Assembly: GCA_024636405.1 (NCBI GenBank)
Contig: JAGXHC010000185.1
Span: 1-27,463, forward strand
Direction of reading: 5' to 3'
Length of the DNA stretch: 27,463 nt
DNA from: Sulfitobacter sp.
Lineage (GTDB): Bacteria; Pseudomonadota; Alphaproteobacteria; Rhodobacterales; Rhodobacteraceae
Position numbers and translations under genes: made by a program. The notes under the pieces were generated by a model. That model saw only the letters and a list, made by a program, of their open reading frames with translations, had not been told where the DNA came from and did no database searches. Of this stretch, positions 13,875 to 21,410 are shown in pieces (positions within the stretch are counted from its first letter, which is position 1; every line of letters starts with the position of its first letter).

Positions 13875-14662
13875 TCCCGACCGGCAGATCCCATGGCCGT
13901 CAAAGCCTGCGACCGACGCCGCAACCGCGCGAATTGATGCAGGACGTTCCGGATTATGCCGATGTCTGGTCGGCACATGTGATCACGCTGTTCCCCGAAC
14001 TGTTCCCCGGTGTGCTGGGCGCAAGCCTGACCGGCAGAGCGCTTCAGGAAGGGCGATGGCAATTGCAGGCCCATGACCTGCGCGCATTCGGCATCGGCAA
14101 GCACCGCAATGTCGACGATACCCCCGCAGGCGGTGGGGCTGGCATGGTGATGCGCGCCGATGTGGTCGGCCCCGCGATCGAAGCGGCGCAAGCGCAGGCA
14201 CACGGCCGCTGGCCGATCCTTTACATGTCGCCACGCGGCGCGCGCTTTGATCAGGCGATGGCGCGCGATCTGGCGTCCTGCACCGGCGTGACGATGTTGT
14301 GCGGCAGGTTTGAGGGCGTGGATGAGCGGGTGATCGAACACTACGGCATCACTGAAATCAGCCTTGGTGATTTTGTGATGACCGGGGGCGAATTGGCCGC
14401 GCAAGCGATGATCGACGCCACCGTGCGCCTGCTGCCCGGTGTGCTGGGCAACGCTGACAGCACCGTCGAAGAAAGCCATGCGGCCGGGCTGCTGGAGCAT
14501 CCGCAATATACCCGCCCCGCGGACTGGCAAGGCTGCGAAATCCCGCCTGTATTGATGTCCGGCAACCACGGTGAGATTGCGAAATGGCGCCAGACTGAGG
14601 CGGAACGCCTCACGAAACTGCGCCGGCCTGATATGTGGGCACGCCGCACGGGCAAAGATTAG
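13871..14662 (+). CDS. trmD: tRNA (guanine-N1-)-methyltransferase TrmD
   Basis: TrmD methylates G37 of tRNAs with S-adenosylmethionine and prevents +1 frameshifting. The 263-residue product has a 35-residue N-terminal extension before the canonical HVITLFPELFPG. The trefoil-knot SPOUT core follows: HRNVDDTPAGGGAGMVM (78-94), LYMSPRG, CGRFEGVDERVIEHY (144-158) and EISLGDFVMTGGELAA (162-177, Asp167 the likely catalytic acid), then MSGNHGEIAKWR near the end. The ATG at 13871 overlaps the preceding stop, and extended TrmD proteins occur, from memory, in other roseobacters. The next gene-like element is 352 bases away. Confidence 0.95.
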   Translation: MIPTGRSHGRQSLRPTPQPRELMQDVPDYADVWSAHVITLFPELFPGVLGASLTGRALQEGRWQLQAHDLRAFGIGKHRNVDDTPAGGGAGMVMRADVVGPAIEAAQAQAHGRWPILYMSPRGARFDQAMARDLASCTGVTMLCGRFEGVDERVIEHYGITEISLGDFVMTGGELAAQAMIDATVRLLPGVLGNADSTVEESHAAGLLEHPQYTRPADWQGCEIPPVLMSGNHGEIAKWRQTEAERLTKLRRPDMWARRTGKD

Positions 14663-15014
14663 CGGCGCACCGACAGGGTTGTCGGCATCGCACTGGATCG
14701 GCGCAAATGTGTCGATCGGGACCGTGCGCATCTTGTTCTTGATGGCTTTGCCGGGCGTGATCGCAATGGCCCGGTCCGGCGACCGAGGCGCGTTGCAACA
14801 AGGCTTGATCCCCGCGGCTTTCCTGCCTATACCCCGCCCATCCGGAATCGTCATTGGCGGTTCCGGTGCTTTGTGTTTGGAACACATCGCCGACAAGCAA
14901 AGACGATGCCTATCTTCGGTGGGGCGCTGCGGCAGCCCTGAAACACAGACCGAAGCTCTTGGATCGCGCAAAACTTCGTGGACATAAACCACGAGCATCA
15001 AAGGAGTAGGTCAG
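14663..15014 (+). promoter_or_regulatory. Gene-free spacer with probable rplS promoter and leader
   Basis: No coding frame is convincing here. Seen directly: a hairpin CCGACA-GGGT-TGTCGG right after trmD (14670-14685), a promoter-like TTGATC-N17-TATACC (14805-14833), and a hairpin TCGTGG-ACATAAA-CCACGA (14976-14994) that ends six bases before the AAGGAG of rplS. The rplS-rpmE pair may therefore have its own promoter with a leader of about 175 bases. Confidence 0.4.
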
Positions 15015-15404
15015 ATGAACCTGATCGCACAGATCGAGGCGGAACAAATCGCCGAACTGGGAAAGAACATCCCCGATTTCCGCGCTGGCGACACCGTCCG
15101 CGTTGGTTTCAAAGTTACCGAAGGCACCCGCACACGCGTTCAGAACTACGAAGGCGTCTGCATTGCACGCAACAACGGTCACGGCATTGCCGGATCGTTC
15201 ACCGTTCGCAAAATCTCTTTTGGCGAAGGCGTGGAACGTGTGTTTCCGCTGCATTCGACCAACATTGACGAAATTACCGTCGTCCGCCGTGGCCGTGTAC
15301 GCCGCGCCAAGCTTTACTATCTGCGCAGCCGTCGTGGCAAATCCGCACGGATCGTCGAGAACGCCCATTACAAGCCCAAGTCGGGCGCGAACGCAAAAGG
15401 ATAA
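15015..15404 (+). CDS. rplS: 50S ribosomal protein L19
   Basis: L19 lies at the interface of the two ribosomal subunits. The 129-residue product starts [17 protein letters not shown] and carries [26 protein letters not shown], the basic motif [22 protein letters not shown] and [24 protein letters not shown], all canonical. The C-terminal tail ([12 protein letters not shown]) is slightly extended, as usual in alphaproteobacteria. AAAGGAG precedes the ATG. It is followed by rpmE after five bases. Confidence 0.97.
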   Translation: MNLIAQIEAEQIAELGKNIPDFRAGDTVRVGFKVTEGTRTRVQNYEGVCIARNNGHGIAGSFTVRKISFGEGVERVFPLHSTNIDEITVVRRGRVRRAKLYYLRSRRGKSARIVENAHYKPKSGANAKG

Positions 15405-15409
15405 GGCCG

Positions 15410-15631
15410 ATGAAAGCCGATACACATCCCGAATATCACACGATCAAAGTCAAGATGACCGACGGAACCATCGTGGAAATGAAATCGACCTGGGGCAAGG
15501 AAGGCGACCAGATGTCGCTGGATATCGATCCTTCGGTTCACCCGGCCTGGACCGGCGGCACGTCCCGCCTGATGGACACCGGCGGCCGCGTGTCGAAGTT
15601 CAAGAACAAGTACGCAGGTCTGGGTTTCTGA
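15410..15631 (+). CDS. rpmE: 50S ribosomal protein L31
   Basis: L31 joins the central protuberance of the 50S subunit and bridges to the 30S. The 73-residue product starts [20 protein letters not shown] and carries [22 protein letters not shown], then [21 protein letters not shown]. The Cys residues of the zinc-binding form are absent, which is usual for alphaproteobacterial L31. The gene starts five bases after rplS, and a strong intrinsic terminator follows, so rplS-rpmE ends this transcript. Confidence 0.95.
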   Translation: MKADTHPEYHTIKVKMTDGTIVEMKSTWGKEGDQMSLDIDPSVHPAWTGGTSRLMDTGGRVSKFKNKYAGLGF

Positions 15632-15654
15632 ACCCACTACCCTTTTCAAAGTTC

Positions 15655-15685
15655 AAAAGGCGCGCCCCACGGGACGCGCCTTTTT
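15655..15685 (+). terminator. Intrinsic terminator after rpmE
   Basis: AAAAGGCGCG (15655-15664) pairs with CGCGCCTTTT (15675-15684) around a CCCCACGGGA loop, followed by a T run. This is a textbook terminator for the rplS-rpmE transcript. Confidence 0.9.
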
Positions 15686-15724
15686 ACGTGGGCGCGACGC
15701 TTTGGCCACAACTGCCAAGCGATC

Positions 15725-15788
15725 CACCGGTGACGCTTTTCAAATCAGCAACCCCCACATATAGTGTGCGACAAGAGGCACCGGTGAC
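15725..15788 (+). promoter_or_regulatory. Probable mipZ promoter flanked by a 10-base direct repeat
   Basis: CACCGGTGAC occurs at 15725-15734 and 15779-15788, each containing the palindrome CACCGGTG. Between them a promoter-like TTTTCA (15737-15742), 17-base spacer and TATAGT (15760-15765) is seen. The copies would thus lie just upstream of -35 and just downstream of the start of transcription, a common arrangement for a repressor. Confidence 0.45.
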
Positions 15789-15814
15789 AAAATCGGGTCA
15801 GGAGGGACATGGGC

Positions 15815-16624
15815 ATGGCGCATATTATTGTCGTCGGAAATGAAAAGGGCGGTGCGGGCAAATCGACTGTGTCGATGCATCTGGCCACGGCGCTTGCACG
15901 TATGGGTCACAAGGTCAGCGGCCTTGACCTTGATCTGCGGCAACGGACCTTCGGTCGCTATGTCGAAAACCGTCGCGCTTTTCTGAAAAGCGCAGGCCTG
16001 AGCCTGCCCAGCCCCGAGTTGTGTGAACTGCCGGAAATTGAGGCCGACACATTGCGGCCCGGCGAAAACATCTATGATCACCGGCTTAGTGCGGCAGTGG
16101 CGCAATTGGAGCCTGACAGCGATTTCATCCTGATAGATTGCCCCGGATCGCACACCCGCCTTAGCCAGGTCGCGCATTCGCTGGCCGATACGCTGGTGAC
16201 CCCGCTGAACGACAGTTTCATTGATTTTGACCTGCTGGCCCATACCGATGCCACCGGTGACAAGATTACCGGCCCGTCCGTTTATTCCGAAATGGTTTGG
16301 AACGCCCGGCAACTGCGCGCGCAGGCGGGTCTAAAACCTATCGACTGGGTCGTAGTGCGCAACCGCATGGGTGCACAGCGCATGGTGAACAAGGAAAAGA
16401 TGGAGCGCGCGATCGAGAACCTGAGCAAGCGCATCGGATTTCGGATTGCGCCGGGTTTCAATGAACGCGTGATTTTTCGCGAACTTTTCCCGCGCGGCCT
16501 GACTTTGCTGGACCTAAAGGACATTGGGGTCAAACAGCTTAACATTTCCAACGTCGCCGCCCGGCAGGAACTACGCGATCTGATGAAGTCGCTGAAATTG
16601 CCGGGCGTGACTGCTGATTTCTAG
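15815..16624 (+). CDS. mipZ: Division-plane positioning ATPase MipZ
   Basis: MipZ is a ParA/MinD-type ATPase that forms a gradient from the poles and keeps FtsZ rings away from them, which places division at mid-cell. The product begins MAHIIVVGNEKGGAGKSTVS, with the deviant Walker A GNEKGGAGKST (8-18) of the family. The segment LDLDLRQRTFGRYVENR matches Caulobacter MipZ, and ILIDCPG is the Walker B region. The length is 269 residues. The start is set at ATG 15815 because AGGAGG lies eight bases upstream; the in-frame ATG at 15809 would leave only two bases. It stands alone, and a rhodanese gene converges on it with a 3-base gap. Confidence 0.92.
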   Translation: MAHIIVVGNEKGGAGKSTVSMHLATALARMGHKVSGLDLDLRQRTFGRYVENRRAFLKSAGLSLPSPELCELPEIEADTLRPGENIYDHRLSAAVAQLEPDSDFILIDCPGSHTRLSQVAHSLADTLVTPLNDSFIDFDLLAHTDATGDKITGPSVYSEMVWNARQLRAQAGLKPIDWVVVRNRMGAQRMVNKEKMERAIENLSKRIGFRIAPGFNERVIFRELFPRGLTLLDLKDIGVKQLNISNVAARQELRDLMKSLKLPGVTADF

Positions 16625-16627
16625 GGG

Positions 16628-17011
16628 TTACTCGTCGGTCTTGTCTGTCGGTGCGCCGGTGCTGACGTCCAACCCGACATAGGCCAGCTTGGCTTTTTTC
16701 CACGCCCCCATACCACCAGCCAAATGGGCCGCTTCGGACCAACCTGCCTCAAGCATCAGTTCGGCCATCTTGCGTGATCGCACCCCCGATCCACAATGCA
16801 GCACCACAGGTTTGGCGCGGGTCGGTTCGGGCAGGTGCATTGCGTCCAGTTCCTGCATCGGAGACAGCAGCGCCCCCTTGATCCGCTCAAGGGCATATTC
16901 CTGCGGCGTGCGTACGTCGATCAACACGACCTCGCCCGCCTCCATGGCACTGTGAACCTCTTGAGGTGTCCAGTGATGCAGGGTGCCGTTTTCCAGTTTC
17001 TCGGTATCCAT
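16628..17011 (-). CDS. Rhodanese-like domain protein
   Basis: The 127-residue single-domain rhodanese has IDVRTPQEYALERIKGALLSP (31-51), the classic entry motif, and the active-site loop HCGSGVRSRKMAELM with Cys73 as the presumed persulfide carrier. The AAHLAGGMGAWKKAKL segment closes the fold. The loop of six residues after Cys suits sulfur transfer rather than phosphatase activity. The C-terminal tail (STGAPTDKTDE) is polar and has no motif. The gene converges on mipZ. The acceptor is unknown; thiosulfate sulfurtransferase or a sulfur relay step are both possible. Confidence 0.88.
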   Translation of the reverse strand: MDTEKLENGTLHHWTPQEVHSAMEAGEVVLIDVRTPQEYALERIKGALLSPMQELDAMHLPEPTRAKPVVLHCGSGVRSRKMAELMLEAGWSEAAHLAGGMGAWKKAKLAYVGLDVSTGAPTDKTDE

Positions 17012-17197
17012 TACCTGTCCTTTCGAAAATGTTTCATTGGCATCTTGATGTTGCTAAAGCGGTCTGTCGCATCCCTTGAGATAGCCTGCGTGCGGGTTGA
17101 ATTAAAGAACCTGCAACAACCAATCGGGCAAATCCATCGTACAGGCACGCGGTTTTGAAGCTTTCAATGATGCTGGCATTCAATCTGCTCTGCCCAC

Positions 17198-18082
17198 TCA
17201 ACGCGACAACGCAGGCCGTGTTCCACGCCGTTTGCGGCGCAAAACCACGAGGTTGGATGCAAACAACGCACCAATCACAATTGTCCCGCCTGCCAACGCA
17301 TAAGGGCCTGGATCTTCGCCGATCACCACCCACGCCAGCAAGGGTGCCAGCACCGATTCCAGCAGCACCAGCAATCCGACCTCCGCACTGGTGATATAGC
17401 GCGGCCCAATCGCAAGAAGCACCGAACTGCCCAGAATGAACGCTGCGTGTGCAAGCACTAACGGCGTTTGCGACAGCGGCACAGACAGCGGAGCCGCAAA
17501 GGGAGCAATCGCCAGCGCCGCAATGAAATAAGCCATCGCAACGCCCGGCACCATCGACGTTGCACGCAAGTGCCGCGCCGCCGTAAGTGCGGCCGCAAAC
17601 ATCGCTGACACGCCAAGCGCCAGCAGATCGCCTGCAAGACTGGCATTCGCCGTCTCTCCGGACCCGTAGGCGATGATCGCAAGGCCCGGCACCACTGCGG
17701 CCAACGTCAGCAAAGTGCGCTGGCTGAACGGTTCTGCCAGAAAGATACGGCTGAAGATCGCGGCAAAAACCGGCAATGACGCGATGATAAACACGACATT
17801 CGCCACTGACGTGAGGCTGACGGCCAGCACGAACAAAACACCGCTTGATCCCGCCCCCAGCATATAAACAATGCCGTACCTGCCAGTGCGAAAGACCGCG
17901 CGAAACGGCGCAAGGCCATACACGGCAAAAATCCAAAGTCCCGACAACCCACCCGCCAGAAACAGCCGCCAGAAGGCAACCGTCAACGCATCTGCATCAA
18001 TCAGCCGAACGAACAACGAATCCGGCACCACAAAAAGCACGCCGAAAAAAGTAATGAGAAGGCCGCGCGTTTGATCGGTCAT
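17198..18082 (-). CDS. EamA/DMT-family transporter
   Basis: The 294-residue product has about ten membrane helices in two EamA halves. FFGVLFVVPDSLFVRLIDADALTVAFWRLFLAGG begins the first and ITSAEVGLLVLLESVLAPLLAWVVIGE the second, both typical. The tail is basic (RRKRRGTRPALSR). It lies 26 bases after the MarR gene on the same strand, so the two probably form one transcript divergent from hmgA. Export or import of an aromatic acid or of a tyrosine-related metabolite is a reasonable guess from context, but is not shown by sequence. Confidence 0.87.
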   Translation of the reverse strand: MTDQTRGLLITFFGVLFVVPDSLFVRLIDADALTVAFWRLFLAGGLSGLWIFAVYGLAPFRAVFRTGRYGIVYMLGAGSSGVLFVLAVSLTSVANVVFIIASLPVFAAIFSRIFLAEPFSQRTLLTLAAVVPGLAIIAYGSGETANASLAGDLLALGVSAMFAAALTAARHLRATSMVPGVAMAYFIAALAIAPFAAPLSVPLSQTPLVLAHAAFILGSSVLLAIGPRYITSAEVGLLVLLESVLAPLLAWVVIGEDPGPYALAGGTIVIGALFASNLVVLRRKRRGTRPALSR

Positions 18083-18108
18083 GGGTCATCGGTGGCCGGC
18101 TTCGCGGA

Positions 18109-18558
18109 TCAAGTAAAGCGCCCTGGTCTGGTATCGCTTAGTTTTTGCAAGGCTCTTCGCAAGATCACCTGCTCATCCGGGGTCAATTGCGCCATCAGCG
18201 CGGCATCGTAGCGTTCCGCGACGCCGCGCAGATCGGCATAAGCCGCCTGCCCCGACGCCGTCAGGGTCAGGTGTTCCAAGCGCCGATCGTCTGTGTCCCG
18301 CACCCGCATGACAAAACGCCGCTCGGCAAGCCGATGTACGGCGCGACTGATCTTTGTCTTGTGGGTTTTGGCGCGCGTCCCGATATCGCTTGCTGTCAGC
18401 CGTCCATATAAACCCAGATGAAACAGGACGCGCCATTCGGTGCGCAACATCCCATAGCGGTCCTTGTAGTGTTTTTGGAACTCCAGGCTGCTCACCTCGG
18501 CGGCCTGATTAAGCAGGTACGGCAAAAATTTCGTGAGGTCGAATTCAGGGGCGCTCAT
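18109..18558 (-). CDS. MarR-family transcriptional regulator, probable homogentisate-locus repressor
   Basis: The 149-residue product has the MarR layout: a dimerisation helix at the start (FDLTKFLPYLLNQAAEVSS), the recognition helix region LTASDIGTRAKTHKTKISRAVHRLAERRFV and the wing RVRDTDDRRLEHLTLTASG. It is divergent from hmgA across a 70-base spacer with inverted repeats and upstream of an EamA gene. MarR proteins that face a catabolic operon usually repress it until an aromatic ligand binds; here homogentisate or a related acid is the obvious candidate (inference). No effector-contact residues can be read. Confidence 0.88.
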   Translation of the reverse strand: MSAPEFDLTKFLPYLLNQAAEVSSLEFQKHYKDRYGMLRTEWRVLFHLGLYGRLTASDIGTRAKTHKTKISRAVHRLAERRFVMRVRDTDDRRLEHLTLTASGQAAYADLRGVAERYDAALMAQLTPDEQVILRRALQKLSDTRPGRFT

Positions 18559-18574
18559 TTCGCGATCTACTTGT

Positions 18575-18604
18575 TAGTTACAAAAACAACTATTACAAAC
18601 GTAA
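18575..18604. promoter_or_regulatory. Probable MarR operator in the marR-hmgA spacer
   Basis: TAGTTACAAAAACAACTA (18575-18592) has inverted TAGTT/AACTA arms eight bases apart, and TTACAAACGTAA (18593-18604) adds a smaller inverted repeat directly after it. Both lie between the two divergent start codons, where the promoters must be. Confidence 0.55.
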
Positions 18605-18628
18605 CAGATTTTGCAAGGGAGACGCGTT

Positions 18629-20026
18629 ATGAACCGTCAGACCAATCCATCCGACCTGACCACTGCTTCAACGCCGATGGGCACGCACGAAGGATATATG
18701 CCCGGATTCGGCAACGACTTTGAGACGGAGGCCCTGCCCGGTGCGCTGCCGCAAGGTATGAACTCGCCCCAAAAATGCAATTACGGGCTTTATGGCGAAC
18801 AGCTTTCGGGGACTGCCTTTACCGCGCCCAGCCACCAGAATGAGCGGACGTGGTGCTACCGCATCCGGCCATCGGTGAAACATTCGCACCGGTATGAAAA
18901 GATCGACCTGCCGTACTGGAAGTCCGCGCCGCATATCCCGCAGGACGTGACCAGCCTGGGCCAGTACCGATGGGACCCGGTGCCGTTTCCAAAGCGCACC
19001 GATGGCGAAGCGGGAGCGCCTGATTATGCGGACAAACTGACCTGGCTTACCGGCATGCGCACCATGACCACGGCGGGCGATGTGAACACCCAAGTCGGAA
19101 TGGCGAGCCATATCTACCTTGTGACCGACAGCATGGTAGACGCGTATTTTTACTCTGCCGATTCCGAATTGCTGGTTGTGCCACAAGAGGGCCGCCTGCG
19201 GTTTTGCACCGAATTGGGCATCATCGACCTTGCCCCGCAGGAAATTGCAATCCTGCCGCGCGGCCTTGTTTACCGGGTCGAGGTGGTCGAAGGGCCGGCA
19301 CGCGGCTTTGTCTGCGAAAACTACGGCCAGAAGTTCGTGCTTCCGGGGCGAGGCCCAATCGGGGCAAACTGTATGGCCAACAGACGCGATTTCAAAACGC
19401 CGGTCGCGGCGTTCGAGGACCGCGATGCCCCGTCAACCGTCACGATCAAATGGTGCGGCCAGTTTCATGAGACCAAGATCGGCCATTCACCGCTGGACGT
19501 TGTGGCATGGCACGGCAATTACTGCCCGGTGAAGTACGATCTCACGACCTATTGCCCGGTCGGCGCGATCCTCTTTGACCACCCGGACCCTTCCATTTTC
19601 ACCGTCCTTACCGCGCCGTCAGGCGTTGAAGGCACAGCCAACATCGACTTTGTGCTGTTTCGCGAACGCTGGATGGTGGCCGAGGATACGTTTCGCCCGC
19701 CGTGGTACCACAAGAATGTCATGTCAGAACTGATGGGCAATATTTATGGCCAGTACGATGCCAAGCCCAAGGGGTTCATCCCCGGCGGGATGTCTCTGCA
19801 CAACATGATGTTGCCGCATGGGCCGGACAAGAACGCATTTGAAGGGGCCAGCAATGCCGACCTGGAGCCGCGCAAGCTTGATAATACAATGTCGTTCATG
19901 TTTGAGACGCGGTTCCCGCAGCACCTGACCGAATTCGCCGCCAAGGAAGCGCCCCTGCAGGACGATTACATCGACTGCTGGGAAAGCCTTGAAAAGAAGT
20001 TTGACGGAACGCCCGGCAAGAAATGA
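18629..20026 (+). CDS. hmgA: Homogentisate 1,2-dioxygenase
   Basis: This enzyme opens the ring of homogentisate to maleylacetoacetate with non-haem iron and oxygen, in tyrosine and phenylalanine breakdown. The 465-residue product shows the whole family pattern: [20 protein letters not shown] (22-41), [14 protein letters not shown], and iron ligands His361 and Glu367 in [12 protein letters not shown] with His397 in LPHGPD, equivalent to human His335, Glu341 and His371. His295 (WHGNY) matches the catalytic His292. The ATG at 18629 has AAGGGAGA six bases upstream. An in-frame TTG 18 bases earlier is less likely. It is divergent from marR and first in the catabolic operon. Confidence 0.97.
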   Translation: MNRQTNPSDLTTASTPMGTHEGYMPGFGNDFETEALPGALPQGMNSPQKCNYGLYGEQLSGTAFTAPSHQNERTWCYRIRPSVKHSHRYEKIDLPYWKSAPHIPQDVTSLGQYRWDPVPFPKRTDGEAGAPDYADKLTWLTGMRTMTTAGDVNTQVGMASHIYLVTDSMVDAYFYSADSELLVVPQEGRLRFCTELGIIDLAPQEIAILPRGLVYRVEVVEGPARGFVCENYGQKFVLPGRGPIGANCMANRRDFKTPVAAFEDRDAPSTVTIKWCGQFHETKIGHSPLDVVAWHGNYCPVKYDLTTYCPVGAILFDHPDPSIFTVLTAPSGVEGTANIDFVLFRERWMVAEDTFRPPWYHKNVMSELMGNIYGQYDAKPKGFIPGGMSLHNMMLPHGPDKNAFEGASNADLEPRKLDNTMSFMFETRFPQHLTEFAAKEAPLQDDYIDCWESLEKKFDGTPGKK

Positions 20027-20034
20027 CGCGTGAC

Positions 20035-20049
20035 GTGGGTTTCGCCCAT
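20035..20049. repeat. Short extragenic hairpin in the hmgA-fahA spacer
   Basis: GTGGG-TTTCG-CCCAT forms a five-pair stem with one G-T wobble. The 13-mer GTGGGTTTCGCCC is identical to that in the atpB-atpE spacer (minus strand). TGTAGGGTGG follows at 20060-20069, a string I associate with the same repeat family. Confidence 0.45.
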
Positions 20050-20102
20050 CCTGCGTCTCTGTAGGGTGGTTGGAACCGACGCGCCAAAACAAGGAACACC
20101 AT

Positions 20103-21356
20103 ATGACCCTGCTATCCTCATGGGTAGAAAGCGCCAACAGCGCCGACACCGATTTCCCGCTTAACAATCTGCCTTACGGCGTGTTTTCCACCAACAGTCT
20201 TGAACCGCGCTGCGGTGTTGCGATTGGTGATCAGGTGCTCGACATGGCGGCACTGGAGGAAGCGGGCATTCTAAGCCTGTCTGACGATCCGGTTTTTGAT
20301 GTGCCTTACTGGAATGACGTGATGGAGCTGGGGCCCGACGCATGGACCGCCCTGCGCGATCGCTTGATGGGCATCCTAACATACGATTCCGCCGAACAAT
20401 CCTCTGTCGCGCCGCATCTGGTGCCGATGTCCGAAGTCCGGCTGCACTTGCCGCTTGTGGTGTCTGAATATACTGACTTCTACGCCGGCAAGCATCACGC
20501 GACCAATGTCGGTACAATGTTCCGCGGGGCTGAAAATGCACTGCCGCCGAATTGGCTGCACATCCCCATCGGATATAACGGGCGCGCCTCGACGGTCGTT
20601 GTCAGCGGCACCGACATACACCGGCCCAATGGCCAACTCAAAGCACCGGACGCAGACGCACCGTCCTTCGGGCCCTGCAAGCGGCTGGATATTGAACTGG
20701 AAATGGGGGCGATTGTGGGCGGCTCTACGGAAATGGGCCAACCCATCACGGTCGCCGAGGCCCACGAGATGATCTTTGGCTATGTCCTGCTGAACGACTG
20801 GTCGGCGCGTGACATTCAAGCCTGGGAATATCAGCCGCTTGGCCCGTTTCAGGCCAAAGCATTTGCCACGTCGATCTCCCCGTGGATCGTGACCAGCGCC
20901 GCCTTGCACCCCTTCCGCACCTCAACCCCCGAACGCGAGGTGGAATTGCTTCCTTATCTGCGCGAAGGCGAACCCATGCTTTATGACATCGACCTGAGCG
21001 TGATCATTCAGCCCGAAGGCGGTACGCAGGAAGTATTGGCGCGAACCAATTACAATGAGATGTACTATTCCGCCGCCCAACAGCTTGCGCATCACGCCTC
21101 GTCGGGTTGCGCGATGAACGCGGGTGATCTGCTGGGGTCCGGTACAATTTCCGGCACTGAAAAGTCGCAACGCGGCTCGCTGCTGGAACTCAGTTGGGGC
21201 GGGAAAGATCCGATAACCCTCATGGACGGCAGCACCCGCAGCTTTGTCGAAGACGGCGACACGATGATCCTGACGGGTCATGCGCAAGGTGACGGCTACC
21301 GGATCGGGTTCGGGGCCTGCGCGGGCACAATCCTGCCTGCGGTCGATTTCCCCTGA
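20103..21356 (+). CDS. fahA: Fumarylacetoacetase
   Basis: The enzyme hydrolyses fumarylacetoacetate to fumarate and acetoacetate, the last step of the homogentisate pathway. The 417-residue product aligns with mouse FAH one residue out: metal ligands Asp125 (TDFYAGKHHATNVG), Glu198 and Glu200 (DIELEMG) and Asp232; general base His132; and Arg236, Gln239 and Lys252 near the active site (NDWSARDIQAWEYQPLGPFQAK). The N-terminal SH3-like domain includes YGVFS and GVAIGDQVLDM. The ATG at 20103 has AAGGAA nine bases upstream. The gene lies 76 bases after hmgA, with a short repeat between, and there is no isomerase gene between the two. Confidence 0.96.
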   Translation: MTLLSSWVESANSADTDFPLNNLPYGVFSTNSLEPRCGVAIGDQVLDMAALEEAGILSLSDDPVFDVPYWNDVMELGPDAWTALRDRLMGILTYDSAEQSSVAPHLVPMSEVRLHLPLVVSEYTDFYAGKHHATNVGTMFRGAENALPPNWLHIPIGYNGRASTVVVSGTDIHRPNGQLKAPDADAPSFGPCKRLDIELEMGAIVGGSTEMGQPITVAEAHEMIFGYVLLNDWSARDIQAWEYQPLGPFQAKAFATSISPWIVTSAALHPFRTSTPEREVELLPYLREGEPMLYDIDLSVIIQPEGGTQEVLARTNYNEMYYSAAQQLAHHASSGCAMNAGDLLGSGTISGTEKSQRGSLLELSWGGKDPITLMDGSTRSFVEDGDTMILTGHAQGDGYRIGFGACAGTILPAVDFP

Positions 21357-21410
21357 TCCCACCGATCAGCCGCTTTGCCGCCCGCACGTCTACATTAAAA
21401 GGACCACACC

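Noticed and set aside
13571..15001. Long minus-strand open frame across trmD and the rplS upstream region
   Set aside because: It is antisense to trmD and the sulfotransferase-like gene, shows no motif, and lacks a convincing start signal. High GC gives such frames by chance.
15809..15814. ATG 15809 as the mipZ start
   Set aside because: Only two bases separate it from AGGAGGG; ATG 15815 has eight and gives the typical MAHIIVVGNEKGG start.
17012..17197. Spacer upstream of the rhodanese gene as a possible gene
   Set aside because: No frame with a start signal or hydrophobic pattern was seen, and no clear hairpin.
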